Below, one piece after another: positions 5,362-11,482 of a DNA stretch of 11,482 nt. The notes beneath the pieces were generated by a model. The model was not told the origin of the DNA, did not search any database, and saw only the letters and a program-made list of their open reading frames with translations. The stretch lies in the NCBI GenBank assembly GCA_020025425.1, contig JAHHSD010000050.1, positions 1-11,482 of the forward strand, in the 5' to 3' direction. Each line of letters opens with the position of its first letter. Within the stretch, counting starts at the first letter, position 1. The stretch is from Oscillospiraceae bacterium. Lineage in GTDB: Bacteria; Bacillota; Clostridia; Oscillospirales; Oscillospiraceae. The position numbers were made by a program, and so were the translations under genes.

Positions 5362-8001
5362 TCACTTGTGCCGCCCGATCTTGGCGGTATATTGCAGGGA
5401 ATCCCGCTCCCGGCCCCTGCGGTTGTGCTCGGCCAGGAACTGGCTGATCCGGCCCTGGGCCTGCTCCACCTCGGCCTGGAAGGCCCGGGCAGGGACACGC
5501 AGGGCGCCGTGGCCCAGAATGATCATCTGCTCCAGACCGTCCGAGGTGGCCACACGGACCCTGTGGTTCCGGCTGAGGTCATAGGTGGTTTTTTCAATAT
5601 AGGAGTCGGCGGTCTCGGCCTCCTTGGTGTACACCACATAGATGCCGTTGACCTTCTCGATGCTCCCCGGGTTGCCCTTCACCTTATAGGCGTCAAAGAC
5701 CAGGATCAGCTCCCCGCCCCAGGCACCCTTGTAATTGACCATCAGGTCAATGAGGGCCCCCCGGGCGGACTCCACGTCCTCCCGGGCCAGACGGGCCAGC
5801 TCCTCCCAGGCAAAAATGATGTTGTAGCCGTCCACCAGCAGGTATTCCGGGCCGGTGTACTGGCTGCGGATGGTGTATTTCCCCTCGTCCAGGCTGGTGC
5901 GGGCGGGCTTCTTCACCGGCTCAAAGGCCTTCCGCTCCACCTTGCCGTAGGTCCGCTCAAAGATGGCCTGGAGCTCCTTGTCCTGCTCCAGCGAGGGGCC
6001 CGGCCGGGACATGCTGCCCCCCGCCGGGGCGGCCGGGCGTTTCTCCTCGGGCACTCCCTTCTGATCCAGCCCATTGTCCACATGGGCAAACTCCGGGACC
6101 TGATACCAGGGGACGAGAAAGCCGCCGCCGTGGGCGCAGAACACCGAATCTGGCGGGTTGTCCACGTCCCGCTCCGGATCGTAGCCCAGGGCGCACACCA
6201 CTTTCTCCTGGTCGGCGCAGGGGCGGTAGCCGCTGACCTGGCAGGTCAGTCTGCCCCGGCCCCTGGTGTAGGCGCTGACCTCCCGCCAGTACCCCCGCAG
6301 CCCGGACACCGGGCCGCCGCCCTCCAGCACGGAGTTCTCCCCCTCCAGCCTGGGGGGCTGGACGGTGCCGCCCATGGTCTGGATATCGGTCATGGCCCGG
6401 CCCACGCACTCCCCGGGCAGCTCCAGACGAAAGTCGTACCAGGGCTCCAGCAGCACGCTCTCCGCCTGCATCAGCCCCTGGCGCACCGCCCGGTAGGTGG
6501 CCTGGCGGAAGTCTCCTCCCTCGGTGTGCTTCTTGTGGGCCCGGCCGGCGATCAGGGTGATGCGCAGGTCGGTGATGGGGGAACCGGTGAGCACGCCGGG
6601 GTGGGCCCGCTCGGCCAGGTGGGTCAGGATCAGCCGCTGCCAGTTCAGCTCCAGCCAATCGGTGCTGCACGCACTGGCCAGCTGGATGCCGCTGCCCGGC
6701 TCTCCCGGCTCCAGCAGCAGGTGGACCTCCGCATAGTGGCGCAGGGGCTCAAAGTGTCCGATGCCCACCACAGGCCCGGCGATGGTCTCCCGGTAGACGA
6801 TGCTGCCCTGACCGAAGGTGACCTCCAGCCCAAAGCGCTCCTGAATCAGGCGGCTGAGCACCTCCAGCTGGATGTCCCCCATCAGCTGGAGATGGAGCTC
6901 CCCCACCGCCTCGTTCCACACCAGATGGAGCTGCGGGTCCTCCTCCTCCAGCTCCATCAGCTTGGGCAGGACCGTATGGGGGTCGCAGCCGGCAGGCAGG
7001 AGCATGCGGTAGCTCAGAACGGGCTCCAGCACAGGCTCCTCTCCGGCCCCCTCGGCGCCCAGGCCCTGACCCGGCCGGGTCCTGGTCAGACCGGTAACTG
7101 CGCACACGGTACCCGCCTGGGCCTGATCAGCAGTCTGGTACTTACTCCCGGAGTAGAGCCGGATCTCGTTGACCTTCTCCGTCCACTCCTCCTCCCCCGC
7201 CACACCGGACACGGGGTCCTTGACCCGCAGACAGCCGCCGGTAATCTTCAGGTAGGTCAGCCGCCCCCCCTGGCTGTCCCGGTCGATTTTATAGACCCGG
7301 GCTCCGAACTGCTCCCCGTAGACGGGGCTGGGGGCGTACCGGTTCAGGCCGTCCAGCAGCTCCTCCACCCCCTCCAGCTTCAGGGCGGAGCCAAACCAGC
7401 AGGGGAACAGCTTCCGCCGGGCGATCATCTCCTTCAGCTCCCCCTCCGGGACGGTCCCCGTCTCCAGATAGGCGTTCAGTGCCGACTCCCCGCAGGTGGC
7501 TGCGCTCTCCCAGAATACGTCGTCCCGGGGTGCGGAGAAATCCACGCAGCCGTCAGACAGCCGGTCCCGGAGCTGGGCCAGGAGGGCCGCCCGGTCCGCC
7601 CCGGCCAGATCCATCTTGTTGATAAAGAGGAAGGTGGGGATATGGTGGCGGCGCAGGAGCCCCCACAGGGTCTCCGTGTGCCCCTGGACGCCGTCAGAGC
7701 CGCTGATCACCAGGACGGCGCAGTCCAGCACCTGGAGGGTGCGCTCCATCTCCGCCGAGAAGTCCACATGCCCCGGCGTGTCCAGCAGCGTCACCTGGAG
7801 GTCTGGCAGGTCGAAGCGGGCCTGCTTGGAGAAGATGGTGATGCCCCGCTCCCGCTCCAGGCTCTCTGTATCCAAAAAGGCGTCCTGGTGGTCCACCCGG
7901 CCCAGGCTGCGGATACTGCCGCTCAGGTAGAGCATCGCCTCGGACAGGGTGGTCTTACCCGCGTCCACATGGGCCAGTATCCCAATAACCAGTTTTCTCA
8001 T
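5362..8001 (-). CDS. TetM/EF-G-like ribosomal GTPase fused to a YacP/Rae1-type NYN endonuclease
   Basis: The 879-residue protein has two parts. Residues 1-640 follow the TetM/TetO ribosomal protection layout. The G motifs are intact: AHVDAGKT (10-17), RGITI (52-56), DTPGHVDF (74-81, catalytic His78), NKMD (128-131) and SAL (205-207). An EF-G-like domain II follows, then domain III (GELHLQLMGDIQLEVL, 367-382), domain IV (about 400-530, GDFRQATYRAV at 496-506) and domain V (LLEPWYDFRLELP, 517-529). After a linker (641-715), residues 719-860 match YacP/Rae1 NYN nucleases: LLVDGYNIIFAW (721-732), LILVFDAYKVKG (765-776), ETADSYIEK (796-804), ATSDGLEQ (818-825) and GALRVPAR (832-839). TetM has about 640 residues, so the extra 240 are the nuclease. 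I chose ATG 8001 because MRKLVIGILAHVDAGKT is the family start and GGTGA lies just before it; an in-frame ATG at 8079 is almost at the transcription start. Known Rae1 cleaves mRNA in the ribosomal A site. A role in delivering this nuclease to ribosomes is inference. Databases may label it tetracycline resistance, which I doubt because the TetM drug-release loop is absent. Confidence 0.93.
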   Translation of the reverse strand: MRKLVIGILAHVDAGKTTLSEAMLYLSGSIRSLGRVDHQDAFLDTESLERERGITIFSKQARFDLPDLQVTLLDTPGHVDFSAEMERTLQVLDCAVLVISGSDGVQGHTETLWGLLRRHHIPTFLFINKMDLAGADRAALLAQLRDRLSDGCVDFSAPRDDVFWESAATCGESALNAYLETGTVPEGELKEMIARRKLFPCWFGSALKLEGVEELLDGLNRYAPSPVYGEQFGARVYKIDRDSQGGRLTYLKITGGCLRVKDPVSGVAGEEEWTEKVNEIRLYSGSKYQTADQAQAGTVCAVTGLTRTRPGQGLGAEGAGEEPVLEPVLSYRMLLPAGCDPHTVLPKLMELEEEDPQLHLVWNEAVGELHLQLMGDIQLEVLSRLIQERFGLEVTFGQGSIVYRETIAGPVVGIGHFEPLRHYAEVHLLLEPGEPGSGIQLASACSTDWLELNWQRLILTHLAERAHPGVLTGSPITDLRITLIAGRAHKKHTEGGDFRQATYRAVRQGLMQAESVLLEPWYDFRLELPGECVGRAMTDIQTMGGTVQPPRLEGENSVLEGGGPVSGLRGYWREVSAYTRGRGRLTCQVSGYRPCADQEKVVCALGYDPERDVDNPPDSVFCAHGGGFLVPWYQVPEFAHVDNGLDQKGVPEEKRPAAPAGGSMSRPGPSLEQDKELQAIFERTYGKVERKAFEPVKKPARTSLDEGKYTIRSQYTGPEYLLVDGYNIIFAWEELARLAREDVESARGALIDLMVNYKGAWGGELILVFDAYKVKGNPGSIEKVNGIYVVYTKEAETADSYIEKTTYDLSRNHRVRVATSDGLEQMIILGHGALRVPARAFQAEVEQAQGRISQFLAEHNRRGRERDSLQYTAKIGRHK

Positions 8002-8032
8002 ATCGTCACCGTTTCCAAAAAAGTTTTCCCGT

Positions 8033-8066
8033 GGGGCGGAGAGGGCATCATGGCTGCTCCGTCCCC
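8033..8066 (-). promoter_or_regulatory. Leader hairpin of the GTPase-nuclease gene
   Basis: In the roughly 80-base leader between the inferred transcription start (about 8080) and the start codon (8001), GGGGCGGAG (8033-8041) pairs with CTCCG (8057-8061) and CCCC (8063-8066), with one bulged base. On the transcript, a T-rich run (TTTTTT) lies about ten bases after the stem. This could be an attenuator-like element, but the T-run is too far from the stem for a normal terminator. Confidence 0.35.
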
Positions 8067-8086
8067 CATTCATCCGCATTTTCGTT

Positions 8087-8115
8087 ATTATAGCACAATT
8101 TCAGCACCGGGAAAA
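8087..8115 (-). promoter_or_regulatory. Extended -10 promoter of the GTPase-nuclease gene
   Basis: On the minus strand, a perfect TATAAT (8092 down to 8087) is preceded by TGC, giving the extended -10 motif TGNTATAAT. Seventeen bases upstream, TTTTCC (8115-8110) is a poor -35 box, as is usual with an extended -10. Transcription would start near 8080. Confidence 0.65.
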
Positions 8116-8151
8116 GGAAAAGAAGGGACCGCTCCTCTCCCCCGTGGCAGC

Positions 8152-8188
8152 AAAAACGTGGAACCGACCTTGGTCAGTCCCACGTTTT
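8152..8188 (-). terminator. Rho-independent terminator of the Sel1-repeat operon
   Basis: On the minus strand, AAAACGTGGGACTGACC (8188-8172) pairs with GGTCGGTTCCACGTTTT (8169-8153) over 17 positions, two of them G-U, around an AA loop, and ends in TTTTT. It lies 17 bases after the Sel1 gene stop and separates that operon from the GTPase-nuclease gene. Confidence 0.88.
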
Positions 8189-8205
8189 GTGTCAAAATCA
8201 GCCTC

Positions 8206-9459
8206 TTATCTCCGTTTCCACTTACCGAACAGAGTCTTTTTGTAGTTGAGCAGCTCCTCTTTGGCTTCCTTAGTGTTGGCCTTCTGGAGGTACTCCACGC
8301 CCTTCTGGAGGTCCTCCTGCACACCGCCCAAACCGTGGCAGTAGAGGTAGCCCCGCATGTAATCGGCCTCATTGTTCTTCCAGTCCAGCTCCTGGAGGTA
8401 CTGCCAGGCCAGGCCGTAGTCCTGCTGGGTGCCCAGGCCCTCGAAGCAGCATTTGGCCAGGAAGTAGACGCCGAAATTGTGGTTGGGCTTCGACTGGTAG
8501 GCCCAGGTGAGCAGCTGATAGCTCTTGGCATAGTCCTGGGGGAGGCCATCGCCGTTGAAGTAGTTGATGCCCAGGTAGTCCGCGCAGTAGGTGTGCATGC
8601 TTCCCCACTCGCACCCCAGGCAGCGCTCGAAGTACTCCGAGGCCTTCCGGTAATCCTTCTCCACACCCCGGCCCAGCTGGTAGAACTGGCCCACCCAGTA
8701 GCAGGCGTCCAGCTCGCCGCCCTCGATGGCCCGCTCATACCAGCGCATGGACTCGGCGTACTCCTCCTTGTCCCGCAGCTGGCCGGCGTAGCTGTACTGC
8801 CAGGAGGGGTAGCCGTACTCCGCGCCGATCCTGGCGATGTCCTTGGCCTTCTCGGGCTGGGGCGGGATAATGTCCTCGTCGCCTTCCCGGTAGAGCTTGT
8901 TCAGGTTGTTGCCCGCCAGGAAAATACCGCCCCGGAAGGCCTTCCAGAACAGGTCCTCACACTTGAGGATGTTCTCCTTCATGTAGGCCTTGAACTCCTG
9001 GTCGCTGCCAAAGGAGTCCCTGCCCTTGTTCTGAATGCGGCGGAAGTCCCACCAGAAATAGCTGTTGGCCAGGGTATACTGGCAGAAGGCGTCCCCCTGG
9101 GCGGCCATGGACTCCACCTTGTCCGCCGCCTCCTGGAGGTTGGCAAAGGGCATCTTCTTCATCAGAGAGGGGGTCAGCTCTCCGCTGCGGAGGGCCACCA
9201 GCACGCCGATGGCGCTGCCGTGCTCCACCGACTGATGGAGCAGCATGGTGGCCTCCTTCTCCTGCTCCGGGAAGCCGTGGCCCTCCCACACATACTGCTT
9301 GCCGCAGCAGCACCGGGCCAGGATGCACATGGCATCCGCGTCTCCCTCATTGACCGCTTCCAACAGCAGCTCCCGTCCCTCGTGTCCTTTCTGGAGCCGC
9401 TCATTGTAGTAGATGTACTGGAGCGCCTGCTCCACTTTGTCGCTGAATACCTTTCCCAT
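8206..9459 (-). CDS. Sel1-like repeat protein
   Basis: The 417-residue protein has no signal peptide or membrane helix. It is built of Sel1-like (TPR-related) helix pairs. Clear units include GDADAMCILARCCCGKQYVW with EATMLLHQSVEHGS (about 39-82), SWQYSYAGQLRDKEEYAESM with WYERAIEGG (219-248), ACYWVGQFYQLGRGVEKDYR with KASEYFERC (252-280), LGINYFNGDGLPQDYAKSYQ (296-315), FLAKCCFEGLGTQQDYGLAW (333-352) and YMRGYLYCHGLGGVQEDLQK (367-386). Such repeats serve as scaffolds for protein-protein contacts. It is second in an operon, 21 bases after the membrane protein gene, with GAGG (9472-9469) nine bases before the ATG, and it probably works with that protein, perhaps as its cytoplasmic adaptor. It is rich in Cys and Trp. 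The end is basic (FGKWKRR). The specific function is unknown. Confidence 0.88.
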   Translation of the reverse strand: MGKVFSDKVEQALQYIYYNERLQKGHEGRELLLEAVNEGDADAMCILARCCCGKQYVWEGHGFPEQEKEATMLLHQSVEHGSAIGVLVALRSGELTPSLMKKMPFANLQEAADKVESMAAQGDAFCQYTLANSYFWWDFRRIQNKGRDSFGSDQEFKAYMKENILKCEDLFWKAFRGGIFLAGNNLNKLYREGDEDIIPPQPEKAKDIARIGAEYGYPSWQYSYAGQLRDKEEYAESMRWYERAIEGGELDACYWVGQFYQLGRGVEKDYRKASEYFERCLGCEWGSMHTYCADYLGINYFNGDGLPQDYAKSYQLLTWAYQSKPNHNFGVYFLAKCCFEGLGTQQDYGLAWQYLQELDWKNNEADYMRGYLYCHGLGGVQEDLQKGVEYLQKANTKEAKEELLNYKKTLFGKWKRR

Positions 9460-9480
9460 AGATGTTCGCCTCTTTTTTTC

Positions 9481-11142
9481 TTATTTGGTGACCTTGCGGG
9501 TCACATCTTTCCACTCCCTCCACTGAGGGGAGAAAGTTCCATCGTAAAAAGCCAGGAACCAGTCCGCCGCCTGGCGGTGCGTGCATTTGGTCTCGAAGAA
9601 CCGAAGCTCCCCCTCCACGGGGCGGCTGACCGTCACGGTGCAGCGGCCGTCCATTTTGTCGCCAGCCCGGACAGTCATCAACAGATAGCCGCCCTTCTTG
9701 ACACAGCGCACCATCTGGTAGCTCTGGTCCACGATGCCATCGGCCGCCAGCTGGATATCCTCCTGGGTGAAGGTATAGTGGGTCTGTCCCACGCCCTCCG
9801 AGGAGACCAAGCGCAGCTCGCCGGGGTGGGTGCTCCCCTGCGTATTTCCCTGGTTGTCCCGGGCGTTGATGTTCAGATCAATTGCGCCCCACTGCTCCAG
9901 ACAGCCCAGCTGCCACTGCTCCGGCTGGTCGATTTTGCCCTCTGCCCAGGCCAGCAGGATGCGCACGGCCTCCTTGTCGCTGTGGACCCAGCGGGCCAGT
10001 CCCTTTCGGTTCGTGTTCCGGGTCGCTCCGGGGATGTACTCCTCCAGGACCAGCTGGGTGCCCTCCTCCGTGTCCGGGAAGCACCACAGGGCACCGTACT
10101 CCACGCCCTCAAAGGAAAAGGGCTTGCCGGCCGTCAGCACCAGACCCTTCTCTCGATACTCACTGTCCAAAATCTCCTGGAGAATACGCTCATCCACCCG
10201 GGAGGTGGCGCTGACCGCATAGGATGAGAGGATCACTCGCTGCTCCCGCTCAGGCGGGTTCTGGAAGTCCTTGAACTGCTTGTCCGCCTGGCGGCGGCGG
10301 TACTCCCGCTCCCGGGCCTCCCGCTCCTCGTCGGAGACGCCGCGGAAGCGGCTCATCTCCCCGTAGTCTCCAAAGTACGCATAGGGCGCCCGGAGCTTCA
10401 GACAGTCCATAATCATGGGCAGCTCATTGGGGTCTTTCACGTCGCTGTACATAACCTGATCCCGGTCGTCCACGATGTACAGCTCCACCTCACGGGAGGT
10501 GGTGGTTTTGTTGTTGCTGTGGTGGGTCACGATCTCATCCCGACCAAAGACCCCGCGGATCCGGGGGATGTAGCTGGCGTGGTCGCCCAGCACCCACTCT
10601 TCGCCGATCATAACCCGGCCGAAGGATATGCCGTTTGCCTGAAGGTCTTTGTCCACCATGTCGAACAGCTGCGCCACAGGCGGGGCCTCATCCGGGTAGG
10701 GCAGCTGGGAGCGGATGGAATCCGCCAGCACACTTTTTTCCGGGAAAAAGCTGTCCCGGATACCGACAAAGCACAGGAACAGTCCCAGCAGAAGGAGGAA
10801 TCCTCCCACCACCAGAAAGCCGATCTGCTCTGCCGGTTTCTGATCCAGACCCATCTGGTGGGTGTAGTCGTACCACACGACCCACAGCATCCCGCCGCCC
10901 AAAGTCCCGGAAGCCAGCCCCCAGAGCAGGAATTTCAGCGAACCCCGTGTCCGGGCCAGACAGTAGCCGCCCTCCGGCATACCCGGGTGCTTTTTGCGCT
11001 GATGTCTGGCAAACAGAATCACCAGCGGGATACCGAACAAAGGACTGAGCAGAACGCTCAGCACAACGGCCGCCAGCACATAGGCCACAATGTTCCAAGG
11101 CCATTTCAGAAAGGGGGCCTTTTGTTCTCTTTCTACATTCAT
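9481..11142 (-). CDS. Three-helix membrane protein with large C-terminal soluble region, unknown family
   Basis: The 553-residue protein has three hydrophobic helices (about 15-45, 70-92 and 106-128). A soluble region of about 420 residues follows. It holds an alpha/beta part (150-250: QLFDMVDKDLQANGISFGRV, GEEWVLGDHASYIPRIRGVF, EVELYIVDDRDQVMYSDVKD), a charged helix that may be coiled coil (about 268-295, DEEREAREREYRRRQADKQF), a middle part (300-425) and a C-terminal beta-rich part (440-550) with YTFTQEDIQLAADGI and RPVEGELRFFETKC. I chose ATG 11142 because AGGAG lies six bases upstream; an earlier in-frame ATG at 11166 has no ribosome binding site and lies about ten bases from the transcription start. 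By the positive-inside rule the basic RHQRKKH after helix 1 is cytoplasmic; three spans would then put the long tail on the side opposite the N-terminus, though helix 1 may be two short spans. I do not recognise the family. It heads the operon with the Sel1-repeat gene. Confidence 0.82.
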   Translation of the reverse strand: MNVEREQKAPFLKWPWNIVAYVLAAVVLSVLLSPLFGIPLVILFARHQRKKHPGMPEGGYCLARTRGSLKFLLWGLASGTLGGGMLWVVWYDYTHQMGLDQKPAEQIGFLVVGGFLLLLGLFLCFVGIRDSFFPEKSVLADSIRSQLPYPDEAPPVAQLFDMVDKDLQANGISFGRVMIGEEWVLGDHASYIPRIRGVFGRDEIVTHHSNNKTTTSREVELYIVDDRDQVMYSDVKDPNELPMIMDCLKLRAPYAYFGDYGEMSRFRGVSDEEREAREREYRRRQADKQFKDFQNPPEREQRVILSSYAVSATSRVDERILQEILDSEYREKGLVLTAGKPFSFEGVEYGALWCFPDTEEGTQLVLEEYIPGATRNTNRKGLARWVHSDKEAVRILLAWAEGKIDQPEQWQLGCLEQWGAIDLNINARDNQGNTQGSTHPGELRLVSSEGVGQTHYTFTQEDIQLAADGIVDQSYQMVRCVKKGGYLLMTVRAGDKMDGRCTVTVSRPVEGELRFFETKCTHRQAADWFLAFYDGTFSPQWREWKDVTRKVTK

Positions 11143-11182
11143 AACGGCTCTCCTTTTGGAAATCATTTCAAGTTTTTATTGT

Positions 11183-11212
11183 AATATAGCACTTGGGGTC
11201 GGGCCGTGTCAA
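11183..11212 (-). promoter_or_regulatory. Promoter of the membrane protein/Sel1 operon
   Basis: On the minus strand, a perfect TTGACA (11212-11207), an 18-base spacer ending in TGC, and TATATT (11188-11183) form a strong promoter with an extended -10. Transcription would start near 11176, leaving a leader of about 34 bases before the start at 11142. Confidence 0.75.
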
Positions 11213-11482
11213 TGCTTTTGTTTTTTACAGTGAAGTGGTAAATTCCCGCCACTGAGATGGATGGATGGATCAGCGTCGATCAACAAGACTTTCTTGCCCA
11301 CTTTCACACATCCAATACTGCGATGTACTCTGTAAAGGGTAATTTTTTACCACCTGATATGACAACGACTGGTAACTCATGTGTGGTAGATGCAGCACAG
11401 TTAAAAGGCAGTGGTAATAGATCGTAAATAGCAGGAAAAACAGAGCTTGTTCTGCCATTTAATATAAATATATAAGAGGTGT
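11213..11482. other. AT-rich end region; possible gene remnant at 11257-11475
   Basis: No convincing gene lies here. On the + strand, ATG 11257 opens a 56-codon frame (MDGWISVDQQDFLAHFH..., then KGNFLPPDMTTTGNSCVVDA) to TAA at 11425-11427. The same frame continues without another stop for 15 codons (IAGKTELVLPFNINI) to TAA at 11473-11475. There is no ribosome binding site before the ATG, which lies in a short GGAT tandem repeat (11259-11270). A small AGTGG/CCACT stem occupies 11234-11253. A minus-strand frame at 11458-11270 is hydrophobic at its start but also lacks a ribosome binding site. The last bases, AAGAGGTGT (11474-11482), could be the ribosome binding site of a + strand gene that starts just past the window. 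Confidence 0.3.

Noticed and set aside
5362..8001. Calling the fusion gene a tetracycline resistance determinant
   Set aside because: The GTPase layout fits, but the domain IV release loop is not TetM-like, a nuclease domain is fused, and there is no mobile context.
8002..8079. Starting the fusion protein at the in-frame ATG at 8079
   Set aside because: That ATG lies about at the inferred transcription start with no ribosome binding site, and the 26 extra residues are absent from the family, whose members begin at the MRKLVIGILAHVDAGKT segment.
5248..10227. A 4,980-base open frame on the + strand, antisense to three minus-strand genes
   Set aside because: It is exactly in register with the codons of all three minus-strand genes, so it stays open only because those genes avoid TTA, CTA and TCA codons, as GC-rich coding DNA tends to. 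Its protein is low-complexity (Gly, Leu, Gln, Val, His rich) and has no domain, start signal or ribosome binding site, whereas the minus-strand genes have clear families and signals.
11270..11458. 62-codon minus-strand frame with a hydrophobic start
   Set aside because: No ribosome binding site or promoter, and the hydrophobic run can arise from AT-rich DNA by chance.

Overview
The window looks like chromosomal DNA of a GC-rich, low-GC-lineage Firmicute, most likely a gut Clostridia of the Oscillospiraceae/Ruminococcaceae type. The basis is the gene set (clostridial-type pyruvate phosphate dikinase end, LrgAB, a PadR/HAAS operon, a TetM-like GTPase fused to a YacP/Rae1-type nuclease), Bacillota-style AGGAGG ribosome binding sites and TTGACA/TATAAT promoters, and codon use rich in G and C at third positions. 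No tRNA, rRNA, CRISPR array, insertion sequence or transposase was found.

Layout. Positions 1-167 are the last 54 codons of ppdK. Positions 168 to about 2370 form a distinctly more AT-rich island. It holds an apparent acetyltransferase C-terminal remnant, a strong terminator, a 199-residue gene of possible DUF416-like layout, a remnant with an in-frame stop, a 280-residue unknown gene and a second terminator. Positions 2398-3598 are a complete transcription unit: promoter, lrgA, lrgB (11-base overlap), terminator. Positions 3634-5337 are a second complete unit: a promoter with a palindromic operator over its -35 box, a padR repressor, a HAAS/DUF1700 membrane protein and a small membrane-anchored exported protein. 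All three genes overlap, and the unit ends in a terminator that also serves the convergent gene.

From 5362 to 11142 everything is on the minus strand. First comes a monocistronic 879-residue protein that joins a TetM/EF-G-like ribosomal GTPase to a C-terminal NYN/YacP (Rae1-like) nuclease, with its own extended -10 promoter and a leader of about 80 bases. Upstream of it (higher coordinates) is a two-gene operon, a 553-residue three-helix membrane protein of unknown family followed 21 bases later by a Sel1-repeat protein, with a promoter at 11183-11212 and a terminator at 8152-8188. The last 270 bases are AT-rich and hold no convincing gene, only a 56-codon open frame that may be a remnant.

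The most interesting item is the GTPase-nuclease fusion. Its G motifs and its nuclease acidic residues are intact, but the loop that TetM uses to dislodge tetracycline is replaced. This suggests a ribosome-targeted GTPase that brings an mRNA endonuclease to the A site rather than a tetracycline resistance protein. The second theme is the AT-rich island between ppdK and lrgAB, which looks like an insertion and decay hotspot.
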